Source: an uncultured Bacteroides sp. (GTDB lineage: Bacteria; Bacteroidota; Bacteroidia; Bacteroidales; Bacteroidaceae). From it: DNA of 64,000 nt. Below the pieces are notes generated by a model. It worked only from the letters and a program-made list of their open reading frames with translations. It did no database searches and was not told where the DNA came from. Positions 15,729 through 26,690 of this stretch are shown piece after piece. The DNA lies in the NCBI RefSeq assembly GCF_902491285.1, contig NZ_CABUHK010000007.1:46685-110684 (forward strand), read 5' to 3'. Made by a program: the position numbers and the translations under genes. How positions within the stretch are numbered: the first letter of the stretch is position 1; every line of letters begins with the position of its first letter.

Positions 15729-17936
15729 TTATTTCATAAATACTCCGCAACGACCGTTCCAGGCATACATAGTGCCTTCGACCGTCAGGCGGTGCTCTTT
15801 CTCTCTGTCGGTATCGGTGTTGCTTAAGCAAAGCATTACGTAATGCCCGCCTTTATAGGTTGCTTTCACCACTGTATAGGAAGCCGTATCCATCACGACT
15901 TTCACCTCTTCGCAAGATGAGGTCAGGTTACTGGAAGTTTCCATTACCACATCATATTCTCCATGCGTTTCGATGGAAGTGGCGAATGTATGGTTCTTCC
16001 GTGCTTTTTCCCTTATCAGGAAAGCGGTTTCGTTTCTCAAGTTGAAATCAGGGTCATTGGCGCCCAAACGAAGCATCTTCATCTCTGTCTGCGGAGTAGT
16101 GGCTATACTGACAGTATAGAAACGGTTCTTATTAACAAAGGTGAAGCTCGATGTATTACGGTTCTTGTTCTGTCCCCAGGCTTCCAGCCAAAGATGCTGA
16201 TAGCCGTCTTTCGTACCAAGAGTTTTCAGTTCGTTAGTTGCTTTGGCGTAAGGGAAGTTCAAGGAAACGAAGTGCCCGTTATACCAGATAGGGTAATCGT
16301 ACTGATGCTCTTTATCCGCATTTGCTTGCAGCACATCCAAGATTAACGGGAATTGCAGGAAAGGGGTAGCCACGTAAGCCAGTGTACGTTTCATCTCTAT
16401 TCCGGGATAGGCATTGGTGTCTTTCGCCACCATTACCTGAAAATGTCCGCCGTTGAAATCATGGTAGATGATGTCTGAATGATAACGGGAAGAGACTTTT
16501 ATATCTCCGGCAAAGTGGGATGTTTCGTCCACGACCAATGTATTGTGCGCAATTGTCTGTTTGGCAAACGATTGGTTTTCGCGGGTATAATGACCTTTAT
16601 ACTTGGCTTCGATATTCAGGAAGCGGGAAGCGCCGTAGTCGGGCAGAATCTCGTTCCCATTGTCGTAATACGCCATTGTCAGTTTATCAAAATGTCCGTG
16701 GCTCAAGCCGTGTGAGGTAGCTTTCAGTGTCAAGGCGCTATTCAGATTAGAATCTGTGGAGCGGATTACGGCTATGCCGCCTTCATCCCCCTTGCGTCCG
16801 TCACGGAATACACTGCTGCGATAGGTAATCGGGGCAACTTCTCCGCGGGCAATATCACGGGCTACCTTAAAGCCGCCGATAGTAGGGAGATAGGTATGCT
16901 GGTACTTATTTGCAACAGACAATAATGATTTGTCCGAAGGATTAACATTATATAATATGTTTACCGCATACACCAGTTCCTGTGCGGAAAGCCCTTTCAG
17001 CAAGGCATCATTAATATGGAAGAATTCGCCTTCATAAGAAAGTTGTATCAATGTGGAGAGGGCTTTTGAAAGAATGCTATCCCGGTAGTTGAAGATTTTC
17101 AAGTCCGGCAGTTTGTTCTCGATGCACTGGGCGAAGATGACGAAAGGCCAGATGGCATAACGTTGATAGTAGGCTCCTTCCGTGAAGTAACCGTCGGGAG
17201 AGAACAGGTAATCCATCTGGCGGATAAAGCCGCCCCGTTTGCCTGTTCCGTCAGAACCGTAAAGTGCCTTCTTTACGTAATCTTCACGATTCATCGCAAA
17301 GCCAATCATACCGACGGCGGCCGTAGCCCATGTAGCATGGTTGTGCATTTTATTGAATGTCTTGTTATTTGCATGGTTGTCTCCCATACCGTCCATGATG
17401 AAGTCCGCCATCGGAACGAAGAGATTCTTCTCGATAGTGGCACGCTGCTTGGGTGAGAGTGTGCTATAGATACAGTCATAAGCAACCGCTGTATGCACCA
17501 GCCATACACTTTCATTCAGTGTCTGCCAAAACAGACGTCCCGGGACGGGGGAAAGTTGCAGGGGGTGGCACCCTAAAGTAGGGTATAGTTTAGCATAGGC
17601 TTCCAACATATCGCCCACGTAGGCGGCATATTTCTTATCCCCTGTCAACTGATAGGCAACTCCACAATGGAACATGGCATAGTAATTGGATTTATGCTGT
17701 TCGTGTACCACACCGCCACCGCCATCTACGGGAACCGGAACGGAGACAGGAGAGTTTACTGCTGCATCGGCTGCGGCCAACACTTCCGAAAGAGATTTGT
17801 CGAATGCGGGTACTGTCCCCTTTCCTGCCCTCATCTCGTTCACTTCTTCCTGTGTGAAAAGAAGGGACGGATGTTGGGCAAATGAAAAGAGGTATCCACC
17901 TAAAACCATGAATATGCAAATAATAAGTTTTCTCAT
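15729..17936 (-). CDS. PL17 oligoalginate exolyase
   Basis: A 735-residue secreted enzyme (signal MRKLIICIFMVLGGYLFSFA). It has an N-terminal alpha/alpha-toroid (about 25-360) and a C-terminal heparinase II/III-type beta-sheet domain (about 380-680), the usual PL17 layout and length. Catalytic candidates are Asn199-His200 (MHNHATW) and Tyr256/257 (GAYYQRY), which line up with Asn201, His202 and Tyr258 of the Saccharophagus enzyme Alg17C. The product should be unsaturated monouronate from the chain end. It lacks a lipobox, so it is probably periplasmic. PL6 lies 46 bp upstream and the KdgF-like gene 23 bp downstream. Confidence 0.95.
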   Translation of the reverse strand: MRKLIICIFMVLGGYLFSFAQHPSLLFTQEEVNEMRAGKGTVPAFDKSLSEVLAAADAAVNSPVSVPVPVDGGGGVVHEQHKSNYYAMFHCGVAYQLTGDKKYAAYVGDMLEAYAKLYPTLGCHPLQLSPVPGRLFWQTLNESVWLVHTAVAYDCIYSTLSPKQRATIEKNLFVPMADFIMDGMGDNHANNKTFNKMHNHATWATAAVGMIGFAMNREDYVKKALYGSDGTGKRGGFIRQMDYLFSPDGYFTEGAYYQRYAIWPFVIFAQCIENKLPDLKIFNYRDSILSKALSTLIQLSYEGEFFHINDALLKGLSAQELVYAVNILYNVNPSDKSLLSVANKYQHTYLPTIGGFKVARDIARGEVAPITYRSSVFRDGRKGDEGGIAVIRSTDSNLNSALTLKATSHGLSHGHFDKLTMAYYDNGNEILPDYGASRFLNIEAKYKGHYTRENQSFAKQTIAHNTLVVDETSHFAGDIKVSSRYHSDIIYHDFNGGHFQVMVAKDTNAYPGIEMKRTLAYVATPFLQFPLILDVLQANADKEHQYDYPIWYNGHFVSLNFPYAKATNELKTLGTKDGYQHLWLEAWGQNKNRNTSSFTFVNKNRFYTVSIATTPQTEMKMLRLGANDPDFNLRNETAFLIREKARKNHTFATSIETHGEYDVVMETSSNLTSSCEEVKVVMDTASYTVVKATYKGGHYVMLCLSNTDTDREKEHRLTVEGTMYAWNGRCGVFMK

Positions 17937-17982
17937 CTTACATCATTTTCTATTTCAATAATAGTATCGTATGACAACTGTT

Positions 17983-20247
17983 CTACTTCTTTTTCAAGCC
18001 GATAGAGAGTTTTTCCAGTTCGCTACCCTCAACCGGAGTATAATCGTATGCTTCGGCATTGATATATGCGGGACGGATATTGTACATCTTGCCCTGTATT
18101 GCCTGGGAAGTGGTAGTCATCATTCTACCGGAGTTCCACAGATTACAATTTGCAATGCGTACCTTTTCCCAGGTCGCCTCATCCAGACGGATAGTTGCCC
18201 CGCCGCGTCCGCTATTATCAAAATTACAGTTCTCTACTGTCAGTACTTGCGGGCCAATCAGGCGCATGACACTTCCACGTTCTTTGTTGCAACAGTCTAC
18301 AAAGGTACAATGTCTGATAGTAATATAAGGGCCTGCCGTACTTTCATCGCTTCCACCACGATAAATATTAATAGGTAAACCCAACAGACGGTAGAAGGAA
18401 CAGTTTTCAATCAACATGTCGTCGGCATTATAGCGGCCTATATCATCTTTCTCTGCTGCATAGTTGATAGCATCTCCCGACAAATCACGGAAAAGGCAGT
18501 TGCGGATAGTAATGCTTTCGGCAAAAGTAGCTTTTGTTCCTTTAATGGCAAAGAAGCCGCCTTCTCCGAAGTTCTGGAATTCGCAGCCGTCTACTGTCAG
18601 TGTATAAGGTTGTATCATATCAAAGGCAGTAGAAATTCCTGCTTTAGCCAGTGCCTTTCCGGGTTCCAATACGCCATCGAATGTAATATTCTCAATGACC
18701 AGTTCGCCACCATCGGCAATAGTCACCATATTATCAGGCTTATCTCCGTTGAAACGGACAAGCGGCTTGTTGGCTGCGTCGGCTGCACGGATAGTCAACG
18801 GTTTGTCAATGAACATAGCACGTTGGATAGGATATGTGCCTTTCGCCAAAATAATGACGCCACCCGGTTCTGCCGAATGAATAACTTCGGACAAGTTCGT
18901 TCCCGGAGACACATTGTATTCTTTATGAACATTCGCTACCGGGTGTGCCACTTGGTTTTTAAACCAGGAAGCGCCTTTATCCTTACGTATCGTAGTATCG
19001 TCGGGCAACTGGGGAGCTTTTACTTTTTCCGTAGTAAATCCCGGAGCCGAGTAGTTCTTTGCCAATTGCACTTTGTTATCTTTAAACTGGATACCCGCTA
19101 CGTCGTCAACGGCTATATAAGGCTGGTCGAGTTCTTTATTGATGATGATATTATCCGTGAATGAGACTTTTTCCGGTGCAAGAGTACGTTCCATATCCTT
19201 GCCTGTACCAAATTCTATATTCGTGCAATCTACGAATGTGTTACGGTACATCTTGACATCAACAACTTGACAATATCTATTAGGTAACGAATTGGGTACG
19301 GCATCCATAACTCCCAAAGCTGAGAAGAAACGGGTACCTGCCAAGCCGACCAATACATTATCGTAAATCTGATGTCCGGCATTGACGACACGGATACCGC
19401 CGGTATTACGACGTCCGTTACCGATAAACAAGTTATCATTCACCGTATTGCGGTCACCGTGACGCAGTGCTACCACTCCTTCACATTCCAACAGCGTATT
19501 GTTGCGGATGATGTTATCACTGGATTTAATAGAAATTACTTCCACTTCACCGGAGCAACGTTCGAACAAGTTGTTCTCAATCACCGTATTTGAAGAACTG
19601 TAAGCTTGCTGGGAAGTTCCTACACGCATTGTCTCGGCGCCGTTCGAGCCATACACGGGCCTTTCTCCAAAGTAGTTATGGTCAATCCGGTGATGATTCT
19701 CCAGGCAGCGTTTGTCGTTGAGGATGACAATCAATGTCACCCCCAAGTTTAGTTTTCCTGTCAACGAACAATGGTCTACTCTGTTGTGACGACCATAAAG
19801 CAATATATAGCTGTAAGCCTGGTCCCGGCGGGACGGATTGAATTTGTCTATCACACAATTCGTCAGACGACAGTGATTAGCCAGTTCTTGTCCGTTACGG
19901 AATTCTATTACGGAACCTTTGGGAGCATATCCGTCAGTGAAATGCAATCCGCTGACAGATAGCCACTCGCCCGCTATCCGCAAAGTGGAGCCACCTTCTA
20001 TCTTTACTTTTCCGGGATTCAAGGCTTCTATCGTAATAGGAGATTTCTCCGTTCCTTTGCCTATCCATTTCAACTGCATATCTTTATATTGGCCATCCTT
20101 GATGTAAATCCGGTCGCCGGGTTGGGCAGTTTTTAAGCAAGAAGCTACTTCGGGGAGCGCTACATCGTATCTTTTTGCAAAAGAGACTGACGGTAGCCCG
20201 ACAAGCAGGAGCGCTATAATTGCCTTATGTATATTTCGTGTCATCAT
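17983..20247 (-). CDS. PL6 alginate lyase, two beta-helix domains
   Basis: A 754-residue secreted enzyme (signal to VSFA). An N-terminal right-handed beta-helix (about 28-400) is followed by a second helix domain (about 440-740), the long PL6 form. The catalytic pair is visible: Lys241 (VISIKSSDN) and Arg262 (VALRHGD), 21 residues apart, as in chondroitinase B (Lys250/Arg271). Asn-rich turns repeat through the helix. In Bacteroides alginate loci PL6 cuts MG- or G-containing alginate and supplies oligomers to PL17. It starts 3 bp after the TIG lipoprotein's stop, so the two are translationally coupled. Confidence 0.95.
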   Translation of the reverse strand: MMTRNIHKAIIALLLVGLPSVSFAKRYDVALPEVASCLKTAQPGDRIYIKDGQYKDMQLKWIGKGTEKSPITIEALNPGKVKIEGGSTLRIAGEWLSVSGLHFTDGYAPKGSVIEFRNGQELANHCRLTNCVIDKFNPSRRDQAYSYILLYGRHNRVDHCSLTGKLNLGVTLIVILNDKRCLENHHRIDHNYFGERPVYGSNGAETMRVGTSQQAYSSSNTVIENNLFERCSGEVEVISIKSSDNIIRNNTLLECEGVVALRHGDRNTVNDNLFIGNGRRNTGGIRVVNAGHQIYDNVLVGLAGTRFFSALGVMDAVPNSLPNRYCQVVDVKMYRNTFVDCTNIEFGTGKDMERTLAPEKVSFTDNIIINKELDQPYIAVDDVAGIQFKDNKVQLAKNYSAPGFTTEKVKAPQLPDDTTIRKDKGASWFKNQVAHPVANVHKEYNVSPGTNLSEVIHSAEPGGVIILAKGTYPIQRAMFIDKPLTIRAADAANKPLVRFNGDKPDNMVTIADGGELVIENITFDGVLEPGKALAKAGISTAFDMIQPYTLTVDGCEFQNFGEGGFFAIKGTKATFAESITIRNCLFRDLSGDAINYAAEKDDIGRYNADDMLIENCSFYRLLGLPINIYRGGSDESTAGPYITIRHCTFVDCCNKERGSVMRLIGPQVLTVENCNFDNSGRGGATIRLDEATWEKVRIANCNLWNSGRMMTTTSQAIQGKMYNIRPAYINAEAYDYTPVEGSELEKLSIGLKKK

Positions 20248-20250
20248 TAA

Positions 20251-21942
20251 TTATTGAACTTTTGAGTAATCGTAATCTTGTTTCTGCCAGTACATATCAA
20301 ATTCAATAGAACTGGACGAAGGTGCATTCGTGTTATTATACAACTTAAAGTCAACTGTTTTTATGTGTAAAACTCCGATACGTTTTATATTATCAGCAAC
20401 ATTATCGACTGATCCTTTTACATTATAATAGAATACAAGCAAAACAGCATCTACATTGGCAACCTTTTCTTCACCTACCTTAAATATATCTGGTGCCCAA
20501 ACATCTGTATTAGGCGAAGCCTTTGCACTTGCAATACTAAAACCACGACAAGTTTTAGCTTCCACATCTATTGGGAAAGTAGTCTCATCAATCTTTGATA
20601 ATGTACCGTTCTTCACTTCATCAATCAGAGTTTTATAGCCTGATTTAGATGGGTCAAGCCATAAGAAAGTTAATGCCGGTGTACCATAACAATCTATTTT
20701 TCCTCCTGTCACTTGCGAACTAGAATTTGTTGTAGAATAGAAGTTTCTCAATTGTGTTTTTGAGTTTGCCGGACTATTAATCTGTAATTGCCCTGCAGAA
20801 GCTCCTGAGAAGAAAAAATAGGGATTTACTGAATTATATTCGCTCTCTGAAACCGCCGGTTTATTATTAGCAGAACAAGTAGCAGCTTTATATTTCATAG
20901 AAACCGGATCTACTACAGTACTCCAATCACTATTTGCATAGACCAATCCCGTTTCTGGAGAGAAGAAAGAAGATAGCTGTCCCTCAATACGTCCCTGACC
21001 ATATACTTTTCTATTCTCCCAGAAATAAATGAAAGGCACTTTCACCACAAACACATCCGTCAAGGTGTGCACTTCGCGTCCGTCGAAATAGGAAATCTTC
21101 AGTACCACCGTATTATCTCCATCTACATAGTTCTCAGATGAAGGTACAACAAACTTCAATTCAGTTTCAGTCTGCAACGTAATAGTACACTCAATATCAC
21201 CTAACAGCACTTTATCAATCTTATTTAGATATGCTCCCTCCAGCACTACCATATCTCCCACGTTGGCTGGTTCAAACACAGTAGTTGTAACCTCAGGCTG
21301 ATAACGTTTCACCGTTAACTTGGGTGCGGACGAACTTGACGTCTCCACTTCTTTTGTTCCATCAAAATATTTAAATGTTACAATAGCCTTGTCACTTTCC
21401 ACATAAGGAACCTTTACTACTATCTCATTCTCACTTTGTGAGATGATCTCTGCCTCATTTCCTTCTGTCCCCCCTTCGGCAGTGAAAAGAACAGCACTCA
21501 CCACATTCATGGAACTACCGGAAAGCAACAAATTATTGCCCATTTCAACTTCCGAGGGCATCCCGGTCTGTGAAACGACAGGAGCCGGATATTCAAGGGT
21601 AAAATCTCCTTCGGACACACCCTCACCTATCGAATTTACCAATACAATTTTACCACTGCGTGCCTGATTTGTCACTTTCAAAGACAAACGCCGGTTGGAC
21701 ACTTTCTGTAGGATAACGGCTTTTCCACCACCGATAGTAGCACTTACCACATCATCCAAATATTCTCCGGAAACAACAATCTCACTACCTATGCTTCCAC
21801 TCTCAGGCGAGAAAGAAAGGATTTCCGGTGAACTAACCGCCACATCCTTCATCGATGTAGAATCACAACCACACAAAAAGAATAAACAGACAAACAATGA
21901 TGCCAGACTCCATTTTCTATATTGTTTCATATTCGTAAGCAT
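20251..21942 (-). CDS. TIG/IPT-domain surface glycan-binding lipoprotein
   Basis: A 563-residue lipoprotein (signal to FLCGC) with three consecutive TIG/IPT immunoglobulin-like domains at about residues 40-125, 125-215 and 220-310. A C-terminal region (about 315-563) shows no family I recognise. The order TIG spacers then a C-terminal binding domain, encoded directly after SusD, is that of a surface glycan-binding protein. Alginate is the inferred ligand from the operon. Met at 21930 (MKQYRKWS) is an alternative start that gives a more typical lipoprotein signal; the annotated start is 4 codons longer. Confidence 0.88.
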   Translation of the reverse strand: MLTNMKQYRKWSLASLFVCLFFLCGCDSTSMKDVAVSSPEILSFSPESGSIGSEIVVSGEYLDDVVSATIGGGKAVILQKVSNRRLSLKVTNQARSGKIVLVNSIGEGVSEGDFTLEYPAPVVSQTGMPSEVEMGNNLLLSGSSMNVVSAVLFTAEGGTEGNEAEIISQSENEIVVKVPYVESDKAIVTFKYFDGTKEVETSSSSAPKLTVKRYQPEVTTTVFEPANVGDMVVLEGAYLNKIDKVLLGDIECTITLQTETELKFVVPSSENYVDGDNTVVLKISYFDGREVHTLTDVFVVKVPFIYFWENRKVYGQGRIEGQLSSFFSPETGLVYANSDWSTVVDPVSMKYKAATCSANNKPAVSESEYNSVNPYFFFSGASAGQLQINSPANSKTQLRNFYSTTNSSSQVTGGKIDCYGTPALTFLWLDPSKSGYKTLIDEVKNGTLSKIDETTFPIDVEAKTCRGFSIASAKASPNTDVWAPDIFKVGEEKVANVDAVLLVFYYNVKGSVDNVADNIKRIGVLHIKTVDFKLYNNTNAPSSSSIEFDMYWQKQDYDYSKVQ

Positions 21943-21950
21943 TTAAAAGA

Positions 21951-23471
21951 TTAATAACCCGTATTCTGTGCTATCTCTGGATTAATGTCAATCACACTCA
22001 CCGGAATAGGCAGAAATGTTTGCCAATCTTCTATATCATTCACCGTATAAGAATATTCCGTATAAAGAAGCTCGCTGTTCAAGTAGTTGTTTACTGTCTG
22101 AGTAGCGATACCCCAACGAAGAAGATCAAACCAACGCTGGTTCTCAAAAGCCAGTTCAAGCCTGCGCTCATTACGTACAGCCTTTCTAAAATCATAAAGA
22201 CCAGGCAGGTCGGTCAGTGTATACGTAGAAACACCGGCACGTTCACAAACCATATTCAAATACTTCAGATTGTCTGCCGAAGGCCCCGAGATTTCATTTG
22301 TCAATTCAGCATAAAGTAAAGCAATATCAGCCACACGAATCACAGGCCAGTCACTTTCGCCATCATACTGTGTAGTTACAGGATTTACATACTTCTTACA
22401 GTAACGGCAATTACCTTCCGTCACCCACGTCTGAGTAGTTGTATTGAAATATTTCTGGGCGATATTCACATCCAGACGTTTATCAGCTCCCGCACCTCTT
22501 TGCTCGTAAGCTGCAATAATGTTGTCAGTGGGAGTATTATAACCGGAAGAAGTACCGATAATCACATTTGCACCATTATTGACCGGAGCAAACATATTGC
22601 CGAACGGCGAACCGATACCGGCATTTCCCGAAAGGTAACGAACCGCAAAGATTATCTCCTTATTCATCTCATTGCCAATATCAAAAACCTTATCATAAGC
22701 CACAAGATCACTACCCGATTGCGGATTTCCTACAGATTCACTTTCGAGTACTTCCTTACACAGTCGGGCGGCACGGGCATATTTCTCGTCACCCGCCCGG
22801 TAGTGCGTAGCATATACTTTGGCAAGCAGCGCTTTTGCCGCGTTCAGGTCAGCACGTCCCAAGTCACCGTCCACCATCTTGCCGGGCAACAGTTCATTAT
22901 TGACAATATTCTCCAAGTCTCCTTCAATAAGCGCATATACTTCATCCACCGTAGAGCGTTGCATATCACGGGCCACTTCAGAAGGAACCTTGGAAGTAAC
23001 GATAAATACCGGTCCCCATAAACGGACCAGATTGAAATACTCCAATGAACGAAGAAAAAGTACTTCTCCCTCATATTGATTCCGCAATGTCTCGTCCGTC
23101 ACTACATCAAGGTAAGATATAACATTGTTTACCCGTGCAATTGTAGCATAACAGGCATTCCAATACGTTTCCACCCATTCGTTTTCCGGTACGATAGTAC
23201 CCTGGTCGAGCTGTTCCACCAGTCGTGTAGTATTCGAAGAAGAACCTGCAGCATACATACGTCCGTTATCCGAGCGCAATTCTGTCATGGCCCATTCGTA
23301 ATACATCACATCATGCAGGGAATTATAACAACCCAGCACCAGATTATTTACCGACGAAGCATCCTTCACATACTTATCCGCCGCCACTTCCGAATAAGGA
23401 TATTGATCCAAATCACAAGCGGAAAATACCATGACGATTAACAATAATCCTATATAATTTATTTTTTTCAT
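21951..23471 (-). CDS. susD-like: SusD-family alginate-binding lipoprotein
   Basis: A 506-residue SusD homologue with lipobox FSAC. The family features are present: TPR-like N-terminus (ATIARVNNVISYLDVV, EVLFLRSLEYFNLVRLW) and C-terminal signature NERRLELAFENQRWFDLLRW, ending INPEIAQNTGY. It is 12 bp after its SusC and 8 bp before the TIG lipoprotein. Alginate oligomers are the inferred ligand, based on the operon content. Confidence 0.95.
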   Translation of the reverse strand: MKKINYIGLLLIVMVFSACDLDQYPYSEVAADKYVKDASSVNNLVLGCYNSLHDVMYYEWAMTELRSDNGRMYAAGSSSNTTRLVEQLDQGTIVPENEWVETYWNACYATIARVNNVISYLDVVTDETLRNQYEGEVLFLRSLEYFNLVRLWGPVFIVTSKVPSEVARDMQRSTVDEVYALIEGDLENIVNNELLPGKMVDGDLGRADLNAAKALLAKVYATHYRAGDEKYARAARLCKEVLESESVGNPQSGSDLVAYDKVFDIGNEMNKEIIFAVRYLSGNAGIGSPFGNMFAPVNNGANVIIGTSSGYNTPTDNIIAAYEQRGAGADKRLDVNIAQKYFNTTTQTWVTEGNCRYCKKYVNPVTTQYDGESDWPVIRVADIALLYAELTNEISGPSADNLKYLNMVCERAGVSTYTLTDLPGLYDFRKAVRNERRLELAFENQRWFDLLRWGIATQTVNNYLNSELLYTEYSYTVNDIEDWQTFLPIPVSVIDINPEIAQNTGY

Positions 23472-23483
23472 CGTTTTCCTCCA

Positions 23484-26400
23484 TTAAAAATTAATATCAA
23501 AACCGGCAGAAATGGTAGAAGTCAACGGGAACCCACCACGCTGATACCCCGAAATCATTGCACTGGAATAATTACCGGATGTCATACGCGACTCCGGATT
23601 AATGCCTTTGTAGCCACTTCCCCAAATATAGAGCAAGTTACTGCCCGACACATAAAAACGTACACCTGATAACTTAATCTTACGGGCAGCAGTTGCCGGC
23701 AAGGTATATCCCACTGTAAAGTTACGCAGACAAGCATAAGAAGCATTTTGCAAAGGATAATCAGTAAGCATGAGGTCATGTCCCGTTTTCACATTCTGAT
23801 AAGGCGTTTTTCCGTCACCCGGATGTTCTGCGCTTACCCAACGGTTCTTTGTGTACTTCTTGTTCCACTTCTTTGTTTCATTATAATATACATCACCATT
23901 AAGCACTGTGATGCCCTGTACACCCTGAATAAGGAATGAGATGTCGAAATCTTTAATTTGGAAAGTATTGGTGATGCCCCATGTGAAATCCGGGTAAGGA
24001 GTGCCCAACGCAACCCGGTCTTCAGGAGTCAAAGAGCCGTCATTATTGGTATCGACAATGCGTATTCCCCCCGGTGCATCGTCTGAAAAATGAGGATTAG
24101 CTGCAATCTCTTCCGCACTATTCCATACACCACACGTCTTGTATCCATAGAATTGAATCAACGGCTCACCCACTTTAGCAAGATAACCCTCATTTCTTTC
24201 ACCTAAAGAAATCATTTGTTGTTCACCGCCTAACTCCAATAATTTATTACGCGAAAGTGAGAAATTTATATTAGTATCCCATGAAAACTTACGGCTTTTC
24301 ATATTATGCGTATCAAGCTGGATTTCCAAACCTGAGTTACGGACTTTTCCTATATTATTCCAATAGTGTGTGTAACCGGTAAACGATTGCGTCGGTTGTT
24401 CGAACAATAACGCACGTGTCACTGAATAGTAAGCATCTATCGCCAGATTGATACGGTTGTTGAAAAGTCCCAAATCCAGACCATAGTTAAACTCATCAGT
24501 CTGCTCCCATGTAATATTAGAATTAGCCAGCGAAGAAGAGATATTCGCAGAACCATTAACCAATGAACCCGTACCTTTGCCGGTCACGTAATTCGCACTG
24601 TTCAATACCTCGAGGGCTGCATTATAACTGATACGGTTATTTCCTGTCACACCATACGATGCACGAAGTTTCAAGTTAGAAATAGCCTTGATACCCTTCA
24701 TGAATTTCTCTTCACTCACGCGCCAACCCAGTGATACGGAAGGGAACCAGGCATTACGGTTTCCTTTGGAAAAGAGCGATGAACGGTCCAGACGTAGAGA
24801 GGTAGACAACAAATAGCGCCCCAGATAACTATAATTGACACGTCCCAGATAAGATTCCAATACAACATCCGGATATCTGAAAGTTCCCGTACCCGCTGTA
24901 TTTCCATTACCCTCACTAGCCAACTCGTAAACAGTGGCAGCATTCAAAGTATGGATGTCATCCGTAGCAAATCCCGTCGCAGCCATAGCCACCCGCTGAT
25001 TCCGTGTCTTTTCTACCGTATATCCCAATAAAGCGTCAAGACTATGGTCTTTATTCTTTCCAAAGTCCAAATGGTAACTCAAGGTATTCTCACTCAACAA
25101 ATCAATATAAAGTGCACTGGAATAAGTAGCACGGCTTGCTTCCTTGTCTTTCGTAGCGTCCTTATTTGCATAATAATAAGAAGGGGCAAAACGAACATTC
25201 AAGCCATTGGATGTCTTAAACTGTAATCCTTTACAAAGATCAAGCGTGAGATACATGCTGGCCAATCCTTGCATAGTCTCGCTCCAACGGAAAGTATTAG
25301 TCATTACGCTCGCCGGATTATTATTGGCAGAGCTAAATGGAGACGATTTTTCCAATACCCGGTTACCGTCGGCATCCAACAACGGATTTCCATCGGCATC
25401 CACGGCAGTCGGTGTCATAATATTGTTAAAATGGCTACCTCTTGCAAATCCGGTATATCCGGTCAGGTCTGTGCTATACGCATTGTGATAGACCGGTAAA
25501 AAAGAGGGAGTACGATAGAAATCAATAAAGTTATTTTTCGGACGTTCCGTCTTGCTATATGTACCGGATATATTAACACCCACCGTAGCTATCTTTGAGA
25601 GTTTGGTATCCACTTTAGTACGGAAATTCAGTTTGTCCAGTGAATTGTTGAGCATCACCCCCTGGTCTTTAGTATAGGCCGCTGAAATAAAATATTTCGT
25701 CTCTTTGCGTCCGCCCGAAACACTCATCTGCACATTCGTGATACCTGCCATATCACGCAAGCCCTCTTTCTGCCAGTCGGTAGTCCCCATCTGGCTTTCC
25801 AAATAAGCAGCCCCGCGAGCAGCACTCGGTACTTTCGGACCACCTAAGGCAGCTTCTTCTTCCAATAAGCCCAGCCATTCGGAAGAAGTCATCATATCAT
25901 GCAACTGATAAGCGTATTTAAATCCCTGATAGAACTTAAAAGAATATTTCGGTTTGTCCGGCGTACCGCTCTTTGTCGTCACCATAATCACTCCATTGGC
26001 AGCACGTGAACCATAAATAGCAGCCGAAGCCGCATCTTTCAAAATTTCAATAGACTTCACATCCGCAGCATTGATAGACGACAAACCACCGGATACGGGA
26101 AATCCATCTATGATAACCAACGGTTCACTATCTGCGGAAATGGAACCCGTACCGCGTACCCGGATAGAAGGAGTCACACCCACTTCCGATGTCTCATTAG
26201 AAACCGTCAATCCAGTCATAGCACCTTGCAAGGCAGTAGTGACATCACTCACCGGAGCATTAATCAGTTTCTCGCCTTCCAACTTTGAAATCGAACCTGT
26301 CAAATGAGATTTCGCCTGTGTACCGTAACCGATTACCACAACATCATCCAACATCTTCGAATCTTCTTCCAACGTCACATTCACAACTGTACGTTTGCCA

Positions 26401-26666
26401 ACCGCTTCCGCCTTATCAACGTAACCGATATACGAATAAACCAAAATTGTCTTGGAATTAGGAACCTTAATGGAGTATTTACCTTCAGCGTCCGTCACAG
26501 TACCGGTAGGAACGGCAGCGTCTTTCACTGTCACCGAAGCTCCAATCAACGGACCCTGTTCATCTATCACCTTACCAGTAACTACATGCTGGGAGTAAAC
26601 GTTCAATGTCCCTACCAACAACAGGAACATCATCACGACTTTTTTTAAAATACAGGAGTTGTTCAT
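23484..26666 (-). CDS. susC-like: SusC-family TonB-dependent transporter, alginate locus
   Basis: A 1060-residue outer-membrane importer: signal peptide, carboxypeptidase-regulatory-like domain (about 28-110, VTGKVIDEQGPLIGASV), TonB plug (about 115-230, LKDAASAAIYGSRAANGVI) and barrel. It has no STN domain, consistent with control by GntR rather than sigma/anti-sigma. It is the first gene of an 11-gene operon. A consensus promoter lies 25-55 bp upstream and is overlapped by a double GntR operator. Confidence 0.96.
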   Translation of the reverse strand: MNNSCILKKVVMMFLLLVGTLNVYSQHVVTGKVIDEQGPLIGASVTVKDAAVPTGTVTDAEGKYSIKVPNSKTILVYSYIGYVDKAEAVGKRTVVNVTLEEDSKMLDDVVVIGYGTQAKSHLTGSISKLEGEKLINAPVSDVTTALQGAMTGLTVSNETSEVGVTPSIRVRGTGSISADSEPLVIIDGFPVSGGLSSINAADVKSIEILKDAASAAIYGSRAANGVIMVTTKSGTPDKPKYSFKFYQGFKYAYQLHDMMTSSEWLGLLEEEAALGGPKVPSAARGAAYLESQMGTTDWQKEGLRDMAGITNVQMSVSGGRKETKYFISAAYTKDQGVMLNNSLDKLNFRTKVDTKLSKIATVGVNISGTYSKTERPKNNFIDFYRTPSFLPVYHNAYSTDLTGYTGFARGSHFNNIMTPTAVDADGNPLLDADGNRVLEKSSPFSSANNNPASVMTNTFRWSETMQGLASMYLTLDLCKGLQFKTSNGLNVRFAPSYYYANKDATKDKEASRATYSSALYIDLLSENTLSYHLDFGKNKDHSLDALLGYTVEKTRNQRVAMAATGFATDDIHTLNAATVYELASEGNGNTAGTGTFRYPDVVLESYLGRVNYSYLGRYLLSTSLRLDRSSLFSKGNRNAWFPSVSLGWRVSEEKFMKGIKAISNLKLRASYGVTGNNRISYNAALEVLNSANYVTGKGTGSLVNGSANISSSLANSNITWEQTDEFNYGLDLGLFNNRINLAIDAYYSVTRALLFEQPTQSFTGYTHYWNNIGKVRNSGLEIQLDTHNMKSRKFSWDTNINFSLSRNKLLELGGEQQMISLGERNEGYLAKVGEPLIQFYGYKTCGVWNSAEEIAANPHFSDDAPGGIRIVDTNNDGSLTPEDRVALGTPYPDFTWGITNTFQIKDFDISFLIQGVQGITVLNGDVYYNETKKWNKKYTKNRWVSAEHPGDGKTPYQNVKTGHDLMLTDYPLQNASYACLRNFTVGYTLPATAARKIKLSGVRFYVSGSNLLYIWGSGYKGINPESRMTSGNYSSAMISGYQRGGFPLTSTISAGFDINF

Positions 26667-26690
26667 AGATTAGTGTTTTAATTTCTGTGA

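Noticed and set aside
15706..15831. Longer start for the cupin gene
   Set aside because: The extra 42 residues overlap the end of the PL17 gene and are not part of the cupin fold; ATG at 15705 gives a normal KdgF length.
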